Origin: Caenorhabditis remanei
Lineage: Eukaryota; Nematoda; Chromadorea; Rhabditida; Rhabditidae
Assembly (NCBI RefSeq): GCF_010183535.1
Contig: NC_071328.1
Span: forward strand, 7,998,001-8,062,000
Length of the DNA stretch: 64,000 nucleotides
Reading direction: 5' to 3'
Position 1 is the stretch's first letter, and every line of letters starts with the position of its first letter. Positions 10,725-22,014 of the stretch are shown here, in pieces. Below the pieces are notes generated by a model, which was given only the letters and a program-made list of their open reading frames with translations, ran no database searches and was not told where the DNA came from. The position numbers and the translations under genes were made by a program.

Positions 10725-12250
10725 CTACACATTTTCCGTTGGCTGTTTTTTCGTATTATCCGAAGACTTTTCACCATTCGTTCCTGATTTTTCTGTGAAA
10801 TGTTCAATAGGAACTCGGATTTCTATCGTTGGTTGATGATCTACGAATCCAGTCGCATCAAGCACACTGCAAGGTTTTAGTTTATTAAACCATTTTTTAT
10901 GAATCTAACCTTGGAAAACGCGATTTGAACAATCTACCAGCAAAACTTTTTAGACATCCCGTATAAAATGGATTTTTCGTTGGATTTCCTGGGTTTACGG
11001 ACGCATTCGAAGATGGAGGTGTTGGACGATGTTTCTTACGGTAGAGACCTTTTAGCTGAAATAAACGAGGGATTTTTGAAAGTTCTGAACATTATTGAAC
11101 TTACATCTTCATTCGTCGTCAAATCTGCACATAAAAGATAGGTGTGGAAGCACGCAAGGCCGATAATTGACCTGAAAAAGTTTTGAGGTTTATTTTACTA
11201 GTCTTCAATTTTCCAATTCTAAAAGCTGATATATATAAACTCACCAAGTGGTTAAAAAACAAACAACAATGACGACGACAGATCCAGGTGTTTTTCGCAT
11301 TACCTCACCGAATGGCATTTGTTGAGCCACTGAAAACATTAAGAGTAGTTCATAGGGGTACAACTGATAACTTACACAAACTCATATGGGTCACAGCACA
11401 CGCGAAAAGATATATTACAAGAATTGAGAGACAAAATACGAAACGGTAGAAGTATGTGTAGTTTCGGAGACCAATACAGTTACCAACCCATGGGCCTGAA
11501 ATTTGGATTCTTAGTAGTCATTTTGGATAGACTAGTCAACTTACAATGATGGTCAAACATCAAAACACAATTATCACATATCGCACAATGAGAACATCTT
11601 GGAGGTCTGTATAATCGACATGTTGTACAGTACTTCATCTTCACGTGCTCTCCGTTTATGATGACGTCACGGAATCGTGGACGTTGTACATTTGGGTCGT
11701 CTGAACACAATTGTTGTTTTCAGAAAAAAAAACATTTTCAGAAAAGCAGATTTTCAAAACTCACTAGTATGTCCATTTGTCATTCCCATTTGTCTGTCCA
11801 TTTCAATAATTTCAATGTTCTCTACACGTGGCAAAATACCAGGATCCGTAAATGAAGTTGCCACGAAATTAGAGATTACTGTGATTGAGAATACGGCTGC
11901 GACTATCGGAATAGCTGGAGAGTAGTCCCATAAAAATGGAGCACTGAAAACCAATTCATTGTGTTTCTTCTGATTCCTTGACCTATAACTCACTCAAACA
12001 CGAAATACAGTGTTAACGTGGCAATCATCAAGAATACAGTAACCACAAATGCTCCATGACTTCTAGAACAGACCAACCTACCACCACATCCAAATCGATT
12101 CCTTCCCGCATGTGTCTTATATTTCTTTTGTTTCGGACCTGGGGGCTGATGTGGTTCAGAATAGTGATATTCTTGAGCTCTTGGAACAATTTCTGCACTG
12201 TCTGATGGAGAAGCTGATGATGTTGATGGTGACGTGACAGGTGAGCTCAT
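10725..12250 (-). CDS. DHHC-type palmitoyltransferase (ZDHHC9/14/18-like)
   Basis: Eight exons: 12250-11994, 11943-11765, 11700-11545, 11495-11376, 11329-11245, 11171-11105, 11055-10910 and 10866-10725. The frame is consistent at every junction, giving 383 residues. The cysteine-rich zinc domain has [20 protein letters not shown] followed by the catalytic DHHC at residues 195-198, split by intron 3, then [12 protein letters not shown]. Four hydrophobic segments surround it: near 66-86 and 95-115 before the DHHC and two after. The enzyme should S-palmitoylate membrane-associated proteins at the Golgi/ER. It matches my recollection of C. elegans Y47H9C.2 (probably dhhc-2), which lies near ced-1 in that genome. 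An acceptor at 12259-12261 precedes the chosen ATG and may join an upstream exon (see 13003-13066). Confidence 0.9.
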
Positions 12251-13002
12251 TACGCATTCTGGAAATAAAAATAGTTGAGGAAAGCAATTTATCCGAAACA
12301 CTCTTGAATTTTAAAATACGTACAGAAAAAATGAAAGCTACCAATATTACTATACACGATTAAAACACCTATGTGACAAATGAAACGAAATGGTTTTAGT
12401 TTTACAACAATTTCTTCTTCTGCACACAGTTGTATGACTCATTAGTTTTTCATCAATGTGTATAGAAGGAACAGGTGGAAACAGGCACATTTCTCTCGAG
12501 ACATTACATTTACAATTTATGAGAAAAAAAGGGTAAAAGTAAAGTTTATGATGAGGATTCAGGTGAGAAAACGCCACTTTTCAGCTATTTTTGAAATTCT
12601 AATGAAAGTAAAAAAACATTTCACGGCTTAGGATTAAACTTTTTATTGTTCCAAGTAGTGACTCCTAGTCTGATTTTAGCTAACATTTGTATTTTTGATT
12701 TTGGGTTACTGTAGTCTTTTCTATTCCTCAATCTGAAATGACACCTACTTTCAACGGATCTGATTGAAGAATAATGTAAAAGTGACTAGGAACTTTCGAA
12801 AATCCCGAAGTTTAGCGTCAAAACTGTAAGCTGCATCTCATTTTAAACGTTTTCTAGAAATCCTGATTCACGTTTAAAACATACAATCAAGGGAAGAATC
12901 ACAATTTGCATAACTCCAAACGTTTCATTTTATCGTCAATCATGAACTATAAACTAGAAACTACAGTATTGCCATAATTTCAGTAAAATCTGGAAAACTC
13001 AC

Positions 13003-13066
13003 GATTCACGTGTACTTCGTGTCGATTTTCGTCTCTACACCTCTCCGTCTCCTCATCTATCGTTAT
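13003..13066 (-). other. Candidate upstream exon of the DHHC gene
   Basis: A 64-base segment bounded by TTTATTTACAG and a GTGAGT donor. If joined to the acceptor at 12259 it is in frame with the DHHC start (…HVN-QCV-MSSPV). It has no ATG in that frame, so it is either a 5' UTR exon or part of a longer N-terminus whose first exon I could not locate. An open frame of 21 codons is weak evidence on its own. Confidence 0.35.
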
Positions 13067-14614
13067 CTGTAAATAAATAAATTTGTTGGAAACTTTTTGG
13101 TCGGAAATTAGAAATCAAGTATACGGTGTGTGACCTATTTGAAATGAAGCGGAAATGAGGAGAATTCAAAATGGAAAGTTTGGTTATAATAATAAGGTTG
13201 TTTGAAATGTTTTCTCCTTAAAATTTTGTGAAGATTTTCCTATAAATTTTTTTTTTAAAACTCCTGTAGCTGGAGCTATCATCAGAACATGTTTTAGTAA
13301 CAGTCATACTTTTTGAAAAAAAGGTAGTACTTCTTCTATTAAAAAGAAAAAAAACTGCTGGAGAGAAACCGGAAGTTTTTTCAACACTCCCAAACCGAAA
13401 GTAAATAAAATGAATCCAAAAAACGTATAAAGTTTTGAAAATTGAAATATAAAAATTGCCATTGAGTGCCTCCTGGTCTCTAACTAAACTCTCCATCTCT
13501 CTCTCTCTCAATAAGTTCCATTATTTGTTTTCTTTTCCACCAGTGACATACTTCACAAAACTGCGCCCTCTAATACAAATAAACACAATCATTAACAAGG
13601 AAAAATTGTGGGAAAAATTGAAATGAAAATATTTGAGATGGCAATCGGATTCTCATTTCATTAAAAAGTTATCTGAAATCTATTGAAATCTATTTGACTA
13701 CTATAGCTTGAGTTCTATGAGTGGATCACTTTGAAACCAAGTTTCAATAAAAAGGAAAACTGAAAATAGAAAAAAATAGAACACGTAGACCTTCTAGAGT
13801 CGACAAACTACACAATTCTAAATATAAAATTCCGACTTTTTGGCGGGTGATTTAAATTTTAAATTATCTGTCATCTATACCCAAAAATAGGAAACCATGT
13901 CATTTTGCAGTCAGATCATCTTTAGACACCTGACTAGAAAATAGTACTCAAAAAGTGGAGAGTTCAGAGAAGTAGAGTGGGGAAAACGAGTTTTCAACAC
14001 TCTTTATACCTATTTTCCACAACATAAAATTGACAAAAAACGAAAAAAAAATGAGAGAGAGTATGATGGGAATGAGAGGTTCAGACAAAGAAAGGGATAT
14101 TTTTTGAAAAAAGAAATGGAGAAGTTGGGAGAAAGAAGGAAAGAGGATAACGGAATGGAACAAAATTGAATAAATTTTTTGAAGCTTGCCCAAAAAAAAC
14201 GAAATTGTGTTTTTTCCTAGGTTTTCTGACTCAAACGTAAGTGACGTATTCTCAACTTTTCATCAGATGAATCAGTCGATTTAGTAGGATTTCGGCTGGA
14301 TTTACAGTAATGTTGAGTTGGTTCAAAAGGTTGATCAACGAGATCAAAATCTATCAAGATGGATTAATATGCTTCCAATGGAATCATACAGTTTTCTTTG
14401 TTTTTCATCTTTTTTTTAATCATTTTAATTTCAAAAGTTTCTTTTTAGAAAATTATAACGCAGTAATGCTGGAAACTTTTTAAAGAAATAGAGAGATCTA
14501 CATAGTTACCAAAAAATTGAAGATGAATCATTAGAACTGAAACCGTGGTGCTCTGGCTCAAATTTTAAAATCCCTTCCTACTGAAAAAAGGAAGTGAACA
14601 TAATTTTGGTGAGT

Positions 14615-14633
14615 GAGAGAGAGAGAGAGAGAG
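14615..14633. repeat. (GA)n microsatellite
   Basis: Uninterrupted GA dinucleotide run of about nine units, one of several GA/CT-rich patches here (another CT run at 13495-13509). Confidence 0.85.
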
Positions 14634-17600
14634 CCATTTGTTCAGGTGAATCGCTAATACTGATTTCGATAAACAAAAACTATTCAAAAAGAATAGAATC
14701 CCTTTCAATTTCATACTATCATTCTTCTCATTCTGCTCAACCAAGTTTCGAAAAAGGGTGCGAAAAGAATTGAAATAAGAAAAAGAAGAAGCTTATAGGG
14801 ATTGCGCGGTAGACCTCGCCTCCCATCTTGCGCCGCAAAGTGTAATCAATCATCATCTCATCAAACATATTGATCAAAAGAAAAAAAAATAGAAAAATAG
14901 TACGGAAATCTCAGAATTTTAGAGATAAAAGTGGTGAAAGTTTTCGCGCCGCGCAGTGGTTTCGTGTGGTTGAAATTTCATTTCTCACTTCTTTTCTTAG
15001 ACTTTTCCCAGATTTTTTGACATAGGCCAACTATATAACCTAGATATCGTAATCCATGACTATCATTTTTTTTGTTTGCTATATCTGATTAGACTCATCG
15101 GGATCAATTACCCGGCATGCCGTTATAATGCAGTTGTTACGGTATTCTAAAAATTCCTAGATTTAAATACATCTTTGATAAATTTAGTGACTTTCTCCTG
15201 CTTTTGTAATATTTAAAATAAATCTTAATGTTAAAGGAGAACTTATAGTAACTTTAAGATAAAAGGTATCGACATCTGGAAATGATAGCAGACAAACTCT
15301 GAAACTCTGCTAAAGAATCTCTAAAAATCAGAACTATATAGTATATCCTTCTCACTATTATCTTCTAATTTCTGATCAAATGAAAGTGTCAAAAACCACA
15401 CGAAGAAGCCATTCAAATAAAAAAGACAAATAATTATCGTCGTAGTCTTCTCATTCTTTTTTCAGATAGTTGTCCATTTTCTCACTGTTGACTGCTACAC
15501 GAAAAAAGCAGAGAAAGGACAATTATCGGTAGGGAGAAACTAGTTGACAGATGAAAAAGGAGGAGAAAAAGAAAAAAATGTGTCAGATTTCTCAAGGGAA
15601 ACATGAAAAAAAATTACACGGGTTGAGTAAAAAGGTAAATTTGAGATGAATTTATTGTTTTGGGACGTAGAATTTTACTCGACTCTCGACGCCATTCACA
15701 GATGTGACATTTTCAGCTTGGAAAATGGGAAAGACGTTTCAAGTTCGAAATGAAAATCATCACGAAAATCGAAAACTATTTCGAGAATAACCTTTTTGGC
15801 TCGTGAGGTTTCGGTTGATCACACTTTGAAATTTTAGATTCTCGATCATTCATTCAGTCTCTACGAAGGAGTCTGCGAAGAAGTTTTCAGCTGATCACAG
15901 ATGTTTTATTTCAGATTATAACAGCTGACTGAACTCTGAAAAATGAAACCATGTTCGGTATATGCTTCCCACTCAAATTTAGGTTACTGTAGTTGAAGAT
16001 TCAATCGAAATTTTTAAAATTACAGAATCGAGAGATTCACTCATGTCCGAACACAGAAATAAATATCGTACTTGTCTTTCTTTTTTGAGAACTAGTGTGA
16101 ACTGTCTCTTTTTATCTAAAAACCTTACTAATATTTCCGGAAAATTCAACTCGATTAAACCTAATATCTTGTAACCAATAAAAATAGAAAACTGAGAGAA
16201 AATTGGAAAAAAGGAGAGGAATTGGTGAAAAAAGAAAATAAATTGAAGACTAGCACACACATTCACAAAAAAGGAAAGAGTGAGAAAAGCAAGAAAAGAG
16301 GAAACTTGAATAATTCATGAGGGACGAAAAAAAGAAAACCACTCAAGAAAAAACGAAAAACGACGGGAGTGCCTAAGGAATTGGTTTTGGTTTTTATCTG
16401 GAAGGAGAGATATTGGTTTTTTTATTTTAATTTTATGAGTTAGTTGGGTGAAGTGTGAATGTTCGATCAGCCAAAATTCTGAGAATTCGAATGGAAAAGT
16501 GGGCACTGGCTTTCTGGAGTGCCACGGACAGCTATAATCAGTTCAGCAGTTTTCAGATAATTCCAGGATTCAGAAATGAAAGTTCGGGCGGTTTTGAATC
16601 TGTTAACATCATAACGAAAGAGCCCAGAAACCGTCTTTTCTTCCTAAGAAAATGTATTTCTGATGTCTAATTTCAACTTTATGGATTATAAATCATTAGT
16701 TGTTACAAAACCAGATTCCTGAAATCACGCATTGAATTCCAAGGAAAAAGTGTTTTCTAATTTATTTTTGGCTTCTTATAAACCAATTTTTTAAAATTAT
16801 TTACTTTGAATTCTCGAAATCTCACCTCTTCTTCCTCCAACAATGCACGTCTCATTAACGCTGTTGATTCCATTTTTAACTCTTTCTTTCTTCTTTTTTT
16901 GCACTTTTTGTTCTCAAAAAGTTCGCGAAAGAACAGAAAATCGAGTTACATGCAGTCGACCAAATTAATAATAATGTGTAGTTTTAGTCGACGGAGAATA
17001 AAAGAATCGAGGAGGTGAGGTGAGTTGTGTTGGATGAAAACTAGGAAAATGAAAGAGGAATAGAGAAAAATGGAGGGAAAAAAGTAGGTGATAACACCTC
17101 ACTCTATTCCCTTTTCTACCTGGAGGCAACCAAAAAAAGCTCTCCATTTTATGAAGAAATCTAGAAATATGCACTTGAAGACTTTGGAGGAGAAGAAGCA
17201 GAGAAGAGAAATTTCAAGAAAAACAATTGTTGAATGTTTCCCAAGAGGAAAGGTGCTTAATAGTCTTAACAAATAATTTAGAAACCTTTGAAAAATAATA
17301 GAAATGCCTTGAGAAATGTTATTGTTTCAATTCAAAAAACCTTCTGTTGACAAATCTGGAATCAGTTATGAAGCCAATGAACAGGTAGAACCAAGATTGA
17401 GTAATCGGTGTTCTGAGATGAAATTATAGACAGAGGGAAGAAAGAGAGTGGGACACGTGTTTTCCTCCGCTTACTCCAGTTTTTATGTTCACATGTGTAA
17501 TTAGTCAAAGGGAAATCAGCAAAAGGGAGCATTTTATCGGTTGTTCGGAGTCATAAGTGCTCTGTTGATTTATAATTGTTTGACATGTTTTTGGCTTGAA

Positions 17601-18020
17601 ATTCTGAAACTTCGAACCTGAAAGTAGCATAGTAATGGCACATTGTTCAGATATATGCAAATTGCAATATGCAATCATGGCTGGGCTATAAACTGGGTCA
17701 AACATTCTCTCCTTTTCCAACTCTCTATTCTCCGGATCTTTTTGATCTGAACCATTGAATTCATAACTCGAATGTGATCTGATACAGAGCAAAGCTAAAC
17801 TTTGATCTCCAGGAATTAATTATCTTTTTCTTCAAACCACTCTCATTTCGTAACATCCCTGGTTCAAATGTTCATTGTCCACGCATGCTTTTTAATTTTG
17901 CATGAAGCATGTGAAAAATCAAGAAAAATCTCATCAACAATAAATGTTTCACCTGCTTTTGAAATGTCATACTTCTTTTCGAAAAAAAATTTTTCTCATT
18001 TGAATTTGCTCAGTGTAGAT

Positions 18021-19159
18021 ATGAAACTTCGTATCAAATCAGTCTACTCAAACAACGAAACTTCAATAAATGAAACAAATGGATATTTCGAGATGTCTAC
18101 ACCTCATGAACTATTTCAATCAGTCGGATTTTCAGCCTTTTTCATATTTCCGTTTTTCGGAATGTATTTATATAAGATAGTGAAGAAACAGGTATGTTCA
18201 TCAATCTTCCAACGGGAAATTGGAGAATTCAAAGTAAAAATTACAATGATTTGGAAGAAAGATTTTGTTGAAGTAAATGATATTTCAGGCCGACCAATTC
18301 GCTCATTTTCATTCATTTCGTATCGTAATGTATCTCTCAATTCTGAACTTTTTCTTTTCTCTCATTCGTCTTATCCACACTGTCACAGAAACTTCGAATC
18401 TTTTCTTGGGCTTCTTTTGGCTCTATTCTACTTTCGTCAATTTCCCTCAAACGTTTCTGGTCCAGGCATTCTGCACAGTTCAGTTGATTTCTCTACTTTA
18501 TGGTTTCAAATTGAGAAAAACCTCCAAATGTCCTTGCATGGCTATTCCAGTTCTAATCATCATCAAGACTCTCTCGACTTCTGGTAACTGGCGTCGAATA
18601 TGTTCACTGCTTGCTTCAAAACTTTACTTTTCAGAATTGCTCGTTCTCGAAACATTCCATCTCAAAATCGAACTTCCATTCCTTGAAGTTATGCTTTTTG
18701 TGATTTGTCTTTTTCTATTCCTTTTGATTTTACTGAAATGGCAACTCGGAGGATTAAGAATGAATCAAGAGAAATTTAGTGTTTTTATCAATGCATCCGT
18801 TATATATATTCTCATCGTAGTAAGTATATCGTATTGAACAATCTCAATCTGAATTTCTTCAGGTTTCATTTCTTTTCATAATTACCCAAAGCATCTTGAG
18901 CAATCCATCTGGAAAACGAATCACCACAACCAATCAATATATTTACACACAGTTTCTCCCTTTCATCTGGATTCCGTCTGTCTTTGTTGCTTATTCTGAA
19001 TATATGCACAAATGGATTCCAAAACCAATTTCACCCGAGCCCCCAGCCATTCAAATGGCTGTTGTATCAACTGGAAATGAAACAACGAATATGAGAAGAG
19101 CGAGTATCGATACTACAGTTTCATACTTATCCATTAATGAAATAAATGTTGAGATTTAA
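18021..19159 (+). CDS. Multi-pass membrane protein, chemoreceptor-like (paralogue A)
   Basis: Exons 18021-18191, 18289-18583, 18635-18819 and 18863-19159. The start MKLRIKSV follows a CTCAG acceptor 7 bp upstream and aligns with the start of the sister gene at 19622. There are about six or seven hydrophobic segments and a hydrophilic tail ending in RRASIDTTVSYLSINEINVE, almost identical to the sister's tail. Intron 2 (18584-18634, 51 bp) is a multiple of three without a stop, so retention would be silent to frame; I treat it as spliced because the sister has an intron at the aligned position with different content. I cannot place it in a named sr family. A chemosensory receptor role is plausible but not shown. 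An AATAAA signal lies at 19168-19173. Confidence 0.75.
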
Positions 19160-19621
19160 TTGTTTATAATAAATTTTCTATTTAATTTTTTTTTCGGTCA
19201 AAGGAATAATTGAATAATGATGGAAACGGAAAGTGAACGTGACGTATTTCATAGGAAACAGATCAAATAATGTAAAATATACCACGTTCAAAAAAACCTC
19301 GTTCTGATCTTATGCGTTTTTTTCGATTTGAGACTAATGACGCGTCAGTGTTTCTAGTTTCACCTGTTTCAGAGATATCAATAAACAAACTTCTTCAGAA
19401 CTTTCTTTTCTTTTTCATTCAGAAAAATCCCTTTTATCGAAAAAAAAACATTGGGAAGGCTACTGTAGCTTCAGATAATTCAAGTAAATCACCTGCAATT
19501 TCTCCATGACAACATACACTTTTCAAGGTATTTCACCTGTTATCTTGAATTCAAAATTAAGTTTTCACTCTTCAAACAAGCCAACCGGACTAAACTTCTT
19601 TCCGAATTCTTCAGTGTCAAC
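19160..19621. other. Short intergenic region between paralogues
   Basis: Contains the polyadenylation signal of the upstream gene and, at about 19610-19616, a TTCTTCAG acceptor a few bases before the next ATG. Nothing else is recognised. Confidence 0.5.
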
Positions 19622-20640
19622 ATGAGAGTATACATAATCTCTCAATATTCTCAATATTCAGACAACAATACTCGGACAGATCATCTTTTTGAAGAATCCG
19701 TCCTCATTGAGAAATATGAGAAACTCATTTATCCCTTTCTTCTCATACTTGTTTTCTTGGGATTTTACGCGTACAAAATCATTAAACATCAGTTTTATCA
19801 ATTTTCGGATCTCTCGAAATTTCATAAATTCATGTACTGCTCCATTATTTCTATCGTATTCTCCATAATTCACATCTTCGTTCCTGCAAAAAATTTTCTA
19901 TCGAAAATGTTTGTTTTCTCGTATATTATGTTCTTTATATTCCAACATTTCATAATGATGATTCTGGTATTTCTGGAACTTTTGGTCATACTTTTCAGTA
20001 TTCGAAACCTTGCATTATTCACTATTCCGTTCTTCCTGATTGCAAAGTTTTCACTGATTTTCCGTGAGTTTCTTTTCGAGATGCCCATAAGTTACCTACT
20101 TACAAAAAACATATTTTCAGATGTATTTGTTTTTGAAATATTCCATGTCGCTATCCATATTGCAGTTATGGACAATATCATCCACATGACAACTGTTTTC
20201 CTTCTGATGGCTCTTTTCTTTCGATGGATCACTAAAAGTTTTAAGATAGATCAGCCGAAATTCTGTATTATTTTTCATTCGATCGTTATCGTTTCGATCT
20301 TTTCGGTGAGTTTTTCCCCACTAGAAGCACTATAATCTGTTTCCAGATAACTCAATCCGTTCAAATACTGGTCGATATTCTCCAAAACAAACACGATTCG
20401 TCGATTTCTTTCGTTTATTGTTCATTTTACATGTACTATCTACCCTACACATGGATTCTTTCTGTCTACTTCTGCAATTGGACTCCCATCCAAAAATGGA
20501 TTCAGAATCAAGAGATAACATCTTCTGATATTCCAGAAGTCCAGATGGAGACAGTATCTCCGAATTCTGTTCAGAGAAGAGCTAGTATTGATACAACAGT
20601 ATCCCACATATCGTTGGCAGAGATCAATGTTGTAATATGA
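19622..20640 (+). CDS. Multi-pass membrane protein, chemoreceptor-like (paralogue B)
   Basis: Exons 19622-20063, 20121-20305 and 20347-20640. It is collinear with the gene at 18021: a short polar N-terminus, a first membrane segment followed by FYAYKIIKHQ (sister YLYKIVKKQ), further hydrophobic segments, and a tail RRASIDTTVSHISLAEINVV. It lacks the sister's first intron at the KKQ/ADQF position. Its first intron (20064-20120, 57 bp) is again a stop-free multiple of three at the same site as the sister's second intron. Tandem arrangement in the same orientation indicates local duplication. The family is unassigned; a 7TM-type receptor is the likeliest reading. Confidence 0.75.
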
Positions 20641-22014
20641 GATTTGTACTACAAATGAGTGTTTCCGGAATACATTTTTCAATAAATTTTTACGTTCTTC
20701 TAAACTTTCTGATTTCATAGTGCTGTAATATGTATCAAAGAAGTCAGCTGAATAAACAAACATGTGAAACAGAAGCCAGAATAGAAATATTACAATCGCA
20801 TTCATCATGAAAACAGTTTCGAAGAAAATACACATGAATACATATAATTATAGTGAGACTATCCGTAAATAAAGCACAAAATGTTTGAAGAGGTGAGGGG
20901 TGAGAGAAAAATTTACAGAAACATAGTACATGAATCAAAAAAAAAATTAGTCAAATTCTATGTAAAAAATGAAGCACCGGTTCGTGAGAAAAGGACGGGA
21001 CTTGTAAAAATGCCATATTTTTGAGGGGGCCAAAAATATCTTCAAATTACACCGTAAAAATGATGGGAATGGGGAGAGAGAAAAAAGAAAAGGAATTTCT
21101 AAGTATATAAATTATCCTGCGCCCGCTTCGAATTCGCAGAATTTTGAGAAATAGGGTCTGGTGAGGAGATATGAGCGTATGGATTTTCTGGAAACAAAAT
21201 TAGTTGGTACGGTATTTTGAAAGTTTATGTATCATTTTTAGAGAAGGGAGAGGGGAAGCTATGTATCTGTTTTGTTGTCATTGCTAAAGATTTTTTGCAT
21301 TTTTACATACGTTACTGATTTGCATTTTTGTTGTCAGCTTCCCTTTTTTTGTCTGAACACTTACAAGATGTGGTAACAGAGGTGATAGTTGGGTGTAATC
21401 AGAAACACGACAACAGTACACACAACAAGTTACAACAGCGTGATGTGGATTACTGTATATAGGGTTGCTGTGAGTTGACATGGAAACTTTGGGAATCTAA
21501 ATAGGGTTTCCGTGACTATTTCAGTCATGTATTAATTCCCCAGAATTTTTAGCCCGAAAGGACAAAATAGGTGAAGAAAGACTTACCGTACGCGAACCGG
21601 AATGTTTCAGACCGGCCACACAACAACACAACAATCGGAATAAGATGATAGAATAGAGATTGGAGAAAATCAGGACAAACAGACACCAGAACTTTGAGGA
21701 TTTCAAACTTCCCGCTTAAACGAAGAACCATTACCAGACGACACCAAGAACAACCACTGGATAGAAGGGAGAGAGGGGCGGGCAAGACATGACACCGGGA
21801 AATGGAACACTGGGCTAAGCATTCTCCGTTTTTGATGAGAAAAACTAACTAATCGAACAAAAAACATTTCAAAAACGGAGAACCTCTAACCCGGATATAT
21901 GGCAAAAGAAACATAAAACTCATGCAGGGAGGGTGGGTAGCATGCAATATGAGAGATTGTAAAAACATGTAACAAAAATTTTGGATTTGAAAAAAAAATT
22001 CCAAAAGAAAAAAA
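20641..22014. other. Convergent intergenic region, paralogue B to ced-1
   Basis: About 1.4 kb between two stop codons. AATAAA at about 20680 suits the plus-strand gene. Several minus-strand open frames (20440-21785) have no splice or family support. No repeat or RNA gene was recognised. Confidence 0.5.

Larger units (their letters stand above)
12251..18020. other. Large gene-poor, purine-rich interval
   Basis: About 5.8 kb without a supported gene apart from the candidate exon at 13003-13066. The plus strand is rich in GAAA/AGAAAAA tracts (13.3-17.2 kb). A relatively CpG-rich patch at about 14800-14960 (GCGCGG, TTGCGCCGC, TTCGCGCCGCGCAG) stands out and could be a distal promoter of the DHHC gene. 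No RNA gene was recognised. Confidence 0.45.
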
